Assembly: GCF_030247185.1 (NCBI RefSeq)
Contig: NC_080571.1
Coordinates: 3,774,001 to 3,838,000, forward strand
Length of the DNA: 64,000 nt
Reading direction: 5' to 3'
Source: Malaya genurostris
Lineage: Eukaryota; Arthropoda; Insecta; Diptera; Culicidae
Shown piece by piece: positions 23,050-34,600 of this stretch (within the stretch, counting starts at the first letter, position 1; every line of letters starts with the position of its first letter). The notes under the pieces are model-generated. The model saw only the letters and a list, made by a program, of their open reading frames with translations, searched no databases and was not told where the DNA came from. The translations under genes and the position numbers were made by a program.

Positions 23050-24243
23050 AGATAAAAACAGCATACTAAAACAAGGTTAATTATTCCGTTCAGTATTATT
23101 TAGAGCGTTAGATGTTCAAATAACATTCCGAATTTTCATTCCATTAATCACCCCTATTCTGTAGGTCGATCGATTCGAAATATTTCGATCGAGTGTGCAA
23201 TTTCCATTCTGCATTCCGTTCGAGTTGGGTATGAACTCGTATATCATTCGTTCGAGTTGTGAAATTTTCGAACATTACTCGATCGACTTGCGTGCGTATT
23301 ACTTATGTTCGGTTTAGAATCGTTCTAATTTGTTTATACAAGTGTGATGGTTTCGTTTACTAGGAAATTAATAATATAAATAATATAGAACGTGTAAGTA
23401 GTGTTGACAGCTTTGATGGTTAGTGTTCGAAATGTCAAGTGTTCCCGAACGAGAGTCGATCGAATCATACAAGTCGAACGGAATAAAGAAGGCCAAATTC
23501 GAACTCGAACGAAAGTGTAGATTCGTTCGTATCACAAATCCGTCGGATATCAGAATCGGGGTGAATATCTGGACGCACGTCGTGCCTTCACAGACAATAA
23601 AAGGCAGGTGGGTAATATCAGAGACACAACCGAACTTACGTGTATGCGAATATTTTCTTCTCATTTAATGCAGATGTAATGAACAATAAAATATATGACA
23701 CCATTTTTATATCCTAAAATCACCAAAACGTATTCAAACCAATACTCACATTACATTTTTCTCGAACACAAAGCAATTGAATGTTGGTTTTATTTGCACT
23801 CGTTTGGTGTAAAGTTCGTACTTCGAATAGTTTCCTGAAATGATTATTTTCACTCCTTTCATTTTGCTTGTATTTCACTCCAATGCAAACGACCAGCAGC
23901 TGAATGCTGAAACGGAGCTCACACTGCGAACGGTGCACAACATAAATCCCGCCTTAATTTTCCTACATTAGACCTAGCACTGCGTGAACTGCGAACGGTG
24001 AACAAAGCCGATTAGCTAATACCATTTCTATCACAAATTGCTGATCATACTTCCGATGGCATGTAGCGAAAATTATTTTGATACGTTAGTTACCAGAAAT
24101 ATTCACGATCAAAAACTTATCACTCTCCCAGAGGGTAAATTTTGAAAAGTCACCCCATAGTAAAGTAAGATTCATTCACCTCAAAAACTACCTTTTTAAA
24201 GAATTTTGAGTTTTTTTGAATCTTTTCTTTGATTCGTTCTCTC
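23050..24243. other. Intergenic region with an unassigned 81-codon ORF
   Basis: The + strand ORF 23423-23668 has ordinary composition but no family I recognise. The surrounding 23160-23300 is rich in TCGATCGA, TTCGAAC and CGAACG words, like the 57.4-58.6 kb element. Segment 24055-24170 is an inverse relative of 8480-8605. Confidence 0.35.
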
Positions 24244-24248
24244 CATTG

Positions 24249-26265
24249 CACAGTGGTTCAAAAGCGCAATTTCACGCTCTTAATTGATAACTCATTGAAA
24301 CGTGGTTTTCGAGGTACAGTATCTTCAGCAAAGTTGCTCAGAATGATAGACGCCATCTTTTGACAAATTTTATTTATGTGATTAATCCCCTTAAAAGTGA
24401 GATAAAAATTTTATTTCAGCTCAGGGCCAACAAAGGGGCTAAGTTACTTCGACAAAGTTGTGCAGAAAGTTATTTCAAACAAGTTTGCTAAAAGTACTAT
24501 TCCCGTAACTTGAGTGTAATTCATGATATAATGTATTTTCTGAAAAGGGTGTCCAAAAACCAGTTTTTGTAAGAAAACATATATATTTTCAATTTATATG
24601 AGTTTTTCATGTTATACAAAGTTGTTCATCTTTAAAAACTACACAACTTTCTCAAACATACTATGCTGCTATCATTTCAGTTTAATGAAATAGAGCAATT
24701 TTTCATGTTTTTCTTTAAATAATATTCTAACTTGTCTATTATCAAAAGGCGCAGGAAGGTGCAGGTGAGACTACTTACATATTAAACTACTTCCAAAGAA
24801 CTTTCATACCGTGGTTGAATTACTCGTCTGCGATCGTCTGCAGGCGAGATATGTTCTTTTCAAATATCCTTGTCCTTGACATTTGCAATGATAAGGTTCA
24901 TTGTATATCAGATCAGATTTCAGTATATATTCATTACTATGGTACTTGCACAAAATATGATTTTTTGCACATTGAACTCTATAAATTGAATAGTTTAGTA
25001 ACTGTTTTGTCACGACTCTTAAAAAAGCCATAATCAAATCGAATTAAGTTATGTCATCTTCTGGTAGAGAAAAGTATTATCAAAACTCATTTTTTAATTA
25101 TTTGTATTTATTTTATGATTGCTGATAATGTTCTTAACCATCTAAAAGACTCTTAGCATCGTTCGACAGATTCTTCTTGGACTGTTTTGGCCATTCACGA
25201 ATATTTGTAATTAAAGGATCCAATGAAACTAATAACCAATTCATGGGATCCCGATTCGTTAGTGATCTGGATTGCTCGCGTGTATAATACTCCCGACATT
25301 TGTATAAAAGAAACTTCTTAATCATTATGAACAGTACAATACAGCAAGCGTTTATCGATCTCCACTTAAATTGATGAATTGAGGATATTTATCCGCAGAG
25401 CTTGTTTATAGAAAAAAACTTACCAAAAAAACGACATAACGTAATTCGACATGATGGTTGCCATTTTTCAAAAAACGTCGGACATTTACTTTCAAAAACC
25501 GTCTGTAATAATTACTAAACTTGTCTATTTGTAGACTTCGATATCCATAAAAACCTTTTATTGTGAGAGTTTCCATGGTAGCGAACATATACTGAAATCT
25601 AATCTGATATACGATGAAACTTATCATTGCAAATGTCAAGGACAAGAATATTTGAAAAGAACATATCTCGCCTGCAGACGATCGCAGACGAGTAATTCAA
25701 CCACGGTATGAAAGTTCTTTGGAAGTAGTTTAATATGTAAGTAGTATCTTCTGCACCTTCCTGCGCCTTTTGATAATAGACAAGTTAGAATATTATTTAA
25801 AAAAAACATGAAAAATTGCTCTATTTCATTAAACTGAAATGATAGCAGCATAGTATGTTTGAGAAAGTTGTGTAGTTTTTAAAGATGAACAACTTTGTAT
25901 AACATGAAAAACTCATATAAATTGAAAATATATATGTTTTCTTACAAAAACTGGTTTTTGGACACGCTTTTCAGAAAATACATAATATCATGAATTACAC
26001 TCAAGTTACGGGAATAGTACTTTTAGCAAACTTGTTTGAAATAACTTTCTGCACAACTTTGTCGAAGTAACTTAGCCCCTTTGTTGGCCCTGAGCTGAAA
26101 TAAAATTTTTATCTCACTTTTAGGGGGATTAATCACATAAATAAAATTTGTCAAAAGATGGCGTCTATCATTCTGAGCAACTTTGCTGAAGATACTGTAC
26201 CTCAAAAACCACGATCCTATTAGTTATCAATTAAGAGCGTAAAATTGCGCTTTTGAACCACTGTG
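24249..26265. mobile_element. 2-kb foldback element with CACAGTG ends (Transib-like?)
   Basis: The ends CACAGTGGTTCAAAAGCGCA and its inverse open two arms of about 690 bp (24249 to about 24940, and about 25575 to 26265) that are highly similar in inverse orientation. The element is flanked by the perfect 5-bp duplication CATTG (24244-24248, 26266-26270). Transib elements make 5-bp duplications and begin CAC(A/T)(A/G)TG, the same heptamer as vertebrate recombination signals. That is established for the superfamily; assigning this element to it is inference. The 630-bp centre encodes no transposase that I can recognise. Confidence 0.7.
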
Positions 26266-26295
26266 CATTGTTATCAAAACACAATACCAATAATA

Positions 26296-27236
26296 CAGGG
26301 TCCGGCACTCGAAGTGTAACCAATTAAAAAGGCCATAAATTCAGTTTGGAAAATTACTTTTACTTAATTCAAAGTACAAAATGTGTAAAAATTATACAAA
26401 ATTCAGAATCAATTCACTTTTGCTCGATATGACCACCTTTTGCCTTGACTTGATGACTTGAGAGAGCGAAGGAGTTGGTTCGTTTGGCCGAAAGCGGTCA
26501 ATTTCCGAACATTGTATTTTCTGACGAGAAAATTTTTCCAATTAAGCAATTCGTAAACTCTCAAAACGATAGGGTTTACTTGACCGACCGTTCATACGAG
26601 AATTTGAGTCATCGATTGGCCACCAGGAGGCAGCACCCGCAACAGATAATGGTTTGGGCCGCTGTAACCGCAGATGGGCGCTCTCCAATCGTTTTCATCG
26701 AGCCTGGCGTCAAGGTAAATGCGACATATTATCGGGAAAGTATTCTGGAGGTTGCTTTGAAGCCGTGGGCAGACAAACATTTCGGTGGCAGACCATGGAC
26801 GTTTCAGCAGAACTCGGCACCGTCTTACAAAGCTCGAGTGAACCAAGAATGGCTGAAAAACAACGTTGCGAACTTCATCACGTCCACACAATGGCTCTCG
26901 AATTCACCAGATGCGAATCCAATGGATTATTCTCTTTGGGCCATTTTGGAGAGCAAAGTCCGAACTAAAAGATACATTAGTCTCGAGGCGCTGAAAAAAG
27001 TTATTGTCCGCGAGTGGGCCAAAATACCTGCAAGTCACATTCGGCCAAACGAAGCAACTCCTTCGCTCTCTCAAGTCATCAAGTCAAGGCAAAAGGTAGT
27101 CATATCGAGCAAAAGTGAATTGATTCTGAATTTTGTATTATTTTTACACATTTTGTACTTTGAATTAAGTAAAAGTAATTTTCCAAACTGAATTTATGGC
27201 CTTTTTAATTGGTTACACTTCGAGTGCCGGTCCCTG
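26296..27236 (+). mobile_element. maT-type (DD37D) Tc1/mariner element, rearranged and inactive
   Basis: CAGGG...CCCTG ends are flanked by TA. The + strand keeps the catalytic half of a transposase: VFSDEKIF (first D), FQQNSAPSYKA and SPDANPMDYSLW. The second acidic residue has become N, and 37 residues separate it from the last D, as in maT. No ATG opens the frame and the DNA-binding N-terminal half is missing. In its place is an inverted copy of about 200 bp of the 3' end, including the last codons (26296-26497 against 27034-27236). It is therefore both a foldback and a dead element. Confidence 0.88.
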
Positions 27237-27238
27237 TA

Positions 27239-27911
27239 CATCAATACCACTCAGTTCCGGTCAATAAACTAAAATTAAATAAACCGTATTAAATCTGAAC
27301 CTGAAAGTGAAATTGATTCAAGGTAAAAGATTATAAATCGTTGTTGGTTAAATATTCTTCCATGGTTCACGGGACGTTAATTTCGAATCAAAAAGAGTCA
27401 AGAAATTTCAATAATTCGTAACTAATTTCTTCAGAGTTTTGGTAATTTAATATACACTCTGGGAAACTTTCATGAACCTGATTTTATATTTAATAAGTAC
27501 GATTCGTAGTTTTTATTTTGATTCTAAAAGGATATAAAAAGCTTGATACGGTATTTAAATTCAGTGTCATTCTGTTTATGTATTTTTTGTACAACAATTA
27601 TTTTTCATACTTAATACAGAAAAATCAATATCTCATTATTCAGAACTGCAAATCAATGTGGAACTTATTTCGTTTTATTTTAATTCTGACGTTAGCCATA
27701 TTTACTGCATCAATTTTACCGAATGAACGAATCGTTGCTCAATCACCTTCATTTTGAAAGAAACGTGATAAGCTATTGGTGACAATCACCTTACGGAATC
27801 CCAAAAATAGACGCTATGTTACCCCGCTCGCAGTGTTTGACAGAACATGACGGCTAATCACCCTACGTGATTCCAAATTTTAAAAAGTGATTGTCACCTT
27901 ACATGATTCCA
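27239..27911. other. Intergenic, no gene seen
   Basis: The ORF at 27518-27757 is hydrophobic but has no recognisable character. At 27770-27915 the word GTGA(C/T)(A/T)(A/G)TC..CACCTTAC..GATTCC recurs three times, suggesting a small decayed repeat. Confidence 0.35.
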
Positions 27912-29296
27912 CCCTACATGTTCCCAGCTGCTTTACCAGTCTTCTTGAAGACCCTCTTCACGATTGCCCAGTAACGTTCGATGGGTCAAAGCTGAGGGCG
28001 ATTTGGTGGATTGATATTTTTCTCAACGAAATTTATACCCTTTTCCGCAAACCAATTGAGTGGTTTTGGCATAGTGAGCCTACGCTAAATCCGGCCAAAA
28101 CAGTGGGAGGTATTCTATGCTTCTTATATAAAGGCAGCAATCTCTTCTGGAGACACTCAGATCGATAGCTTTCTGCATTTATAGTTCCGGTAGTGTAAAA
28201 AATGGTTAACTTCAAACCACGTGAACATATTGGCCCTTATTACCATTCTCACTTCCACTTCCACATTCACTTCACTTACATGTCACATCACTTGATTTTA
28301 CCTATTGCCAGTATCACGCAAAGTGAAGTGATCACTGTAATGGAAAAAAACTTATTTTTTCAACGAAATGTTGGTGGCGTGATGTTCATAATGACATCAA
28401 GTTCATCCAAATAATTACTTTTGTCTTTGAAGCAACTTCCGTGCTAAGGACCTAAATTCACTTCACTCGATTTTCACCGTGAAGTGATACCGATAATAAG
28501 GGTTACAATTACTTCACTTGGTTTTCATCGTGTAGTGATACCGGTAATAAACGCCATTGATTGCCATACCAGTACCTTTCGACCGAATTTCTCCACTTGA
28601 ATCGACCTGTCCGCATCGCTCACATCCTTCCCAACGACGACAGTAAAGTATTGTGGACCTAAAAGGGTTTTTGAGTCCTCCTTTACATAAGTCTCATCGT
28701 CCATCAAAACGCATGCATCCGGACAATGTAAAAGACGCAAATACAATTTCCGGGTCCTTGTTGCTGCTCGCTTCTTCTGTTCTACACTTTGTTTCGAGAT
28801 TTTCTGCTTTTTGTAGGTTTTCAGGTGATTTCGCCTCTTGATATGCTGGATCATTCCGACACTCGTTCCTGCTTTTTTGGTCAAATCACGTATTGACATT
28901 GATTTTTTCTTCAAGACTAGAGATACCACTTTCTGGTCCAGTTTCGGGTTGGAAGAACCGGATTTTTTGCCTCTTCCTGGTAGCTCATCCAAAGAATAGT
29001 GTTCCCCAAACTTATTAATGATGGTTTTAACACTGGCATGATGAATTCCAAACCGCTTCGCAAATTTTCGCATAGTAATACCCTTCTCACTTAGCCATGT
29101 GTCCAGAACCTTAATTTTCACTTTCTTTGCAATAGGCGACATTTTGAAAACGCATAATTTCAACCGCATAAACAGGTAAACAAACGAAAGCTAGGAGCCA
29201 AACGCACAGCATGCTGTGATCTGAGCATAAAAAACTATCACAAATACATGCGTACAACACAAATGTATGTGGATAGCTTATTTTCGATACACTCCT
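27912..29296 (-). mobile_element. Tc1/mariner DD37E-type element, copy D, left end missing
   Basis: The right end CGATACACTCCT+TA is intact at 29296 but the left terminus is lost near 27912, within the transposase 3' region. The - strand frame 29142-28561 is open from MSPIAKKVKIKVLDT through two helix-turn-helix domains to the first catalytic aspartate (VLMDDETYVK) and VLVWQSM. It is interrupted by a MITE at 28555-28232 and continues with the IFYTTGTINAE segment. This is the longest uninterrupted transposase segment of the family here. Confidence 0.88.
28232..28555. mobile_element. 3-bp-TSD MITE, copy 2
   Basis: A 324-bp unit runs GGCCCTTATTACC to GGTAATAAACGCC, flanked by ATT (28229-28231, 28556-28558). 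The empty target can be read in copy B near 20755 (CAATCAATATGTTC, opposite strand). It is inserted in the transposase of copy D. Confidence 0.9.
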
Positions 29297-29298
29297 TA

Positions 29299-31632
29299 AC
29301 TGTTGATTAGTAATAGATTTTGAAGAATTTTTTCTACTTTTCAAAAATCTATGTGCCATTCCTGCGCTGTAAAAGTTTTCGTCAATTGTTCGGGAGGTCA
29401 ACAATGAAAATAAGTTGATGAAAATCAGGCCAATATAGTCTGAACTTAGACATAACCATTAAGCTGATTTGGTTCTCCAATAAATTTTGAATTTTGAATA
29501 TAGAAAGAATTTGAGCAATTTCGAATGAACTTGTCTGAAATAGTTTATCCGAAATAATGTTGCATGGTTCTCATGAACGTTTCAAGCAAGGTTCTCAATA
29601 TGTATTTTTTCTTTCTACCACTAGTAATTATTTATTCAAAAACGAATGTAGTTCACCTAACAGTGAGATGAGATATTTTTCATCATTCTGCATTAGATTT
29701 GACGCATTCACATAACAAAATATTGCAATGAATGTAAGAAATATTTCTCATCAGAAATTCAAGAATGAGTGTTTATTTTTGGGTTGCACATTCATATCAT
29801 GTTTGATATAGAAATAATTTCAGTACCGAAAGCATTCCAACACATGTCTGGTCAATCTCATTACGGTCTTTATATTCCATGATTCATATATTTTTGTGCT
29901 AAGTTATAGCATTTTTTATCATTCTACCCTGAAGATGATGAAATAAACTTTCGAAACGTTGACCAGCAGCGCGAAATTAATATTTGATAAAAAAAATTGA
30001 CCACAAAAAAGTGTTTTTCTTAATTAGTCACTCGACTTGTTGAATGATGTGTTACGAGAGCTATGAGTCAAGTACTAAACTGAACGACATGATGGATAGA
30101 GTGATGTATTACGTCCGAGTATCTGGAATGCTTTCGAATCCCTTCATGTATCGGAGAGGGCTACGGCAAGGTGAAAACTACTTTTGCTTAATAATGCTTT
30201 GAAAGGTGTCATTTGAAAAACGAAGACTGACTCGAGTGACACGATCATCCTAAAGTCATTACATTTACAGGTGGTTGGCGAATTTGTGTATTTGAACTCA
30301 GTGGTGACCATTTATAATGATATCAGCAGGTAAAATGATTGTGTATGGAATATTTACTTACGTCGCACTGTTTATTAACTTCAGGATTCCCCATTTGCAA
30401 TGTCCAACAGTAGTGATCATGAACTGCAATCTTAATCGGCCTTCTCATTATTATTCTTCATATCAAATCAACATATATTCTTCCAATTTATTTACAAATA
30501 AGTGTTTCTTGAAGCTCTGCAAAGAGGATTCTCGCAACTGTAGCATTACAAGTGTTTCATATGGTATGGTCATGGTACTCACTGTATACGGCTAATTTTT
30601 ACTAGTCGATTTTCGGGGATTTTACTACTTGATCTTGAAATAGATTGACGCGTTTTGGTTTTCGTGGATTTCGTACCTAGGTATTACATATGTAAACGCG
30701 GGGTGGTGTTTTCCATGCATGTTTTGTGTGTATGTGACATTGATTGTAGCAAATTTCTTCGCCGAACGCTTCCATTAAGTTACTTTATCGAAAAATTGGG
30801 AGCAGTTTTATTATGACCTAAACGAATAAAGTTAAAAATAAACTATCACTACGGTACAACTGTGATTTCTTTCCCGTGCTGTACACGTAACACGTGTCAG
30901 TTGTCCCATTAAAGTCAATCATCACAAACAATCACATGAACAAACAACATTCAGCGCAAAATAGGATTAAGGTAAGGTAACGATACACAAGAGAATACGT
31001 TAAAGGATTGATACGTAAAATCTACAAGCCGTGTAGGCTTTCTCACTATTTCCACAAACGATTATGATTACTCTTCTGTGTTGGCAAACACATAATTTTT
31101 ACAAGTACAAGTACTCGTTATGCCCTTACACTACCAAAATGGGGCGAATTGTCTACAGTTTTGCGTGTTTCACGAGTGACCCACCTGTAATCCTAGTCTA
31201 CCAGTTTTTCGCGGAAAAACAGAAATCTTTTGACTTTAACTTAAAACTAAACCTTAACTGTTGGTATTTTATAGGCATAATTGCAGATGAATTGTAAGTA
31301 GAAGTAAATATATTCAACTTAAATCTTAGTCTTTGGTTTCAGTTTGTTTGTGGACCTTAGATTCTAACCGAGAAAACGAATTGTTTTTTTTTTGTCAGAC
31401 TCAATCACGTCCCACTCATACAATGTAAACTTGTATTTCTTATCAGTATAGAAGTTGTGAATGAGATGACGAACTTGTGGGAAAAATGCTTCCAACTGTA
31501 CAATTGATGTACTGTTACTAACTTAACTACAACTCCACCTAAAAGTGGACGGTCGCAAACCTAAAATATAACCTTCCTACAAAAGATGGCAGCAGGTGCT
31601 GTTTAAGAAGCATGCTGTAATCGAACACTAGC
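29299..31632. other. Intergenic region and probable Kdm2 3' UTR
   Basis: The right-hand part should carry the 3' UTR of Kdm2 (- strand); an AATAAA on that strand is read near 30808-30813, about 0.8 kb beyond the stop. ORF 30317-30595 (+) is not recognised. A reverse-transcriptase-like scrap lies at 30055-30190. Confidence 0.4.
30055..30190 (+). pseudogene. Non-LTR reverse transcriptase scrap
   Basis: The + strand reads VRVSGMLSNPFMYRRGLRQG, resembling the stretch ahead of the LRQGD motif of LINE reverse transcriptases. It is about 45 codons with no supporting sequence around it. The resemblance is by eye and short. Confidence 0.4.
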
Positions 31633-34600
31633 CTACTGGGTCGTTTTTCGTTTGTCTACCAATTTGATGTCATGCAGCTGCAAGTCATTCTTCGAGGTGG
31701 AAGCAAATTTTATGACCGCCTGTGTCGTCACTTGAGGAACGTGACTCAAATCAAGTCGGGTCAGAGCGTCGCACTTAGCGAGATGATCTAGAGACAGTTC
31801 GGTAATAAGTTTACAACAACTAAGATCCAGCTCGATTAGTGTTTTTATGGCCGCAGAAGACGTTCCAATCTGAGCTATGGCTGCGTCAGTTATTCGCTGA
31901 CACGAGGAAAGATCCAGGTGAGTCAAACTGGGTAGCCCTTGGGTTATGTAGCGTAGCGCGACATCGGATATATCCGTTCCAGCTAGCTTTAACACTTTCA
32001 GATTTCGCAATCTGGATTTGGAATCAGCAAGACCAGGGCGGGAATCCTTCGGTGGGGATAAAATTTCACGAATAGCTGAATCATTCAGGCCAGCGACAAA
32101 ACTGAGATCGAGAATTTGAAACGGAGGACACAGGCACGTGTGTAGTCCGAGAACCGCTTGAATTGGCGTTCCTTGTAGGGATAAATGCTTCATGCCGGGA
32201 ATTCTCGAAATCAGCCATGTAACTTGTCTTTTACCCAAGCTGATCCAGTCCATGATCAAATGTTCCGGTTGACGGCGTACGATGGCCGTTAGTAGACTAG
32301 CAGTTAACTTGTACTCTGCACAGTTCATTCGTTTCCATAGTGAAGAATCTACCGAAATGTTCGACCATGTTTTGCATACCAACGAACAGGTAACCAACGT
32401 TTCCGGAGGCAGATAGCGAAACACCGCTAGTAAACAAGTGGGATCAAGAGCATAATTTCCAGGCTGAGACAGTACGGGTTGGTGAACATGTGCTGGTCGC
32501 ACCGGGTAAAGAGGTTTCTTCATAGGCTTCGTGGACGAACTGTGAATTTGATGAGCCAGTTGTGTCCGCAATGATGATTTTTTCCTCGGTAAGCTATGAT
32601 TATGCTCATTGATATCCACCGAATCTTGCATACTGCTACACATGCTATTCCCATCATCACTTTTTCGACGCTTTTGCACAACTCCAATCAGGTGTCCTCC
32701 GGCCGTACCCTCGACACTTTTCAGTCCTGTTATTCCACTGCTGTGTCCCGCCGCTTCCAAAGGTTCTTCTTTGATTTCCATTTTAACCGGTAAACTACTC
32801 GATGGCATCACAAGCCCACCCATATTTTGCTTCGGCTGGTTTTGATCGTGCTCCGAACCGCTCGACATATCCTCGTCTTTGATTTTCGGTTTCCTTTCCA
32901 GCAGGATATTTCCACCATTACCACCAACGATGACCGCATTGCCCGTCGAGGTAAAGTCGTACAGCATATCGTTCTGAAAGCGTGGCGCCACCGGTGTCCT
33001 GACCGGCATCTCGTCAGTTCCGTGCACGCTTCCCGTAATGGTGCTACTAACCGGTTGTTGAATTACGGTTCCACCTATCCGGCCGATGTCGGCATTGTGA
33101 GCCGACGAAGCATCGCTGCTAACCGACATCCGACGGATTTCGGAGGATTTTTGCCGGGCACGAAAGTGACGAGGCTGCAAGTAAAAAGAAAAAATGTATT
33201 GGAACAATTTAAATGGACGAATCATAATGACTAGAATGCAAATGGGAACTGTTAGCAATAAAATGACGACTTTAATGTCGTTTTCGTTTTAAAATTACAC
33301 TCCACTGGTGTAGCGAAGGCTACACTGAAACCGGTGTAATGCAATTTAAAAACGAAAACGACATAAGTTATATCGAAAACATTTCAGAGGCGCAGTAGGC
33401 TGTGCACTAGAGGCAAACAACAACAAAAAAAATTTTGCACGATTTGTTTGAATTTTTCACAGTATAGTGAAACCGACGACACGACCAGGCACTCCGAAGA
33501 AAAATCAGCATTAAAACTGTTCGCTAACGATTTACCGCCAGTTACCACAAATCTAGCGAGCCCTTGTAAATGATAAAAATAATCTTCCCGAGCAACACTG
33601 TTTAAGTTGCTATGGACTAGTTACCAAGGAACCCCAAAACAAATAAACATGTTTTGAAATCGGTGGAATAGTTCTATTAGTGTTAAACTTTTTCCAAATT
33701 AAGCAGAAATGCATTTAAATTAACTCGATTTTCGGAATTTAATCGAAACTATGGATGAAACATCATAAATATGTATTTATTGATTAAACTATATGTATAA
33801 ATACTCAGAATCCGAAGTTATCGGATAGGGAGATACAGAATTGTTGTCGTGATGTTAGGATTCATAACAAATGGTCACTAAATTGCCTGCACCCAATATC
33901 ATCTGTAGATCTTCCGTAGTTTTATCATACTGTCATTTTCGAGAGCCGCGAAAGAAAGAGCCGAAAAAAATCACTATTTGATCTTACCTTTCCTCCAGTA
34001 ACGGAAAACTTGCTAAGATGCAGTTTTTCTCGCTCTTGTGGCCGGTATATGTATGTTTTGAAACAATTACCATTACAGTAGTATCGGTGTAATATGCCGG
34101 TATCAAAATTGTTTTGTGTCGGTTGATTGCGCAGCAGTGGAAACAGTATTTCACCTTGTTGGCCACTATTCAAGGATTACTAGTGGAATTCCACAAAGAA
34201 ATCATTCTACCGTACGTTATGTAGATACCGCAGAGCACTAGCCTCGCTCGGCTCGTTGTCGGTCATTTCCATGTCTTCTTCGTTGGTTTGCGCTGAGCTG
34301 TTATCACACAACGGTTTCAAGTCAGCAGTGAGTTATTCATCCCAATGTCCCTAAGACTGAATTTTGAACTTGGCATTATAAAAGACATAACTCATACTCC
34401 TCAATTTTTACATTCCGCTCGAGGTAGGTAAATCCATTAAAATGTTCCGTAATATAATAACCGATCTGAAACTTATTTTGTTTACATTCATCTTGCCTTC
34501 GATATGCAGTAACCAAGGTTATGGTTACTGTTATTCAAAATCAATAATATATCAACTTGTGCTGCCAGTTTAAAAAAATTCACTAGCGTTCTCGATTTGA

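Noticed and set aside
23423..23668. 81-codon + strand ORF as a gene
   Set aside because: No splice context, no homology recognised, and it overlaps an equally long - strand ORF.
24249..26265. Inverted arms near 24.3 and 26.2 kb as a host long hairpin RNA locus
   Set aside because: A perfect 5-bp target duplication and CACAGTG ends explain it better as a transposon.
30317..30595. 92-codon hydrophobic ORF as a membrane protein gene
   Set aside because: AT-rich composition produces such frames by chance. No neighbouring exon or signal supports it.
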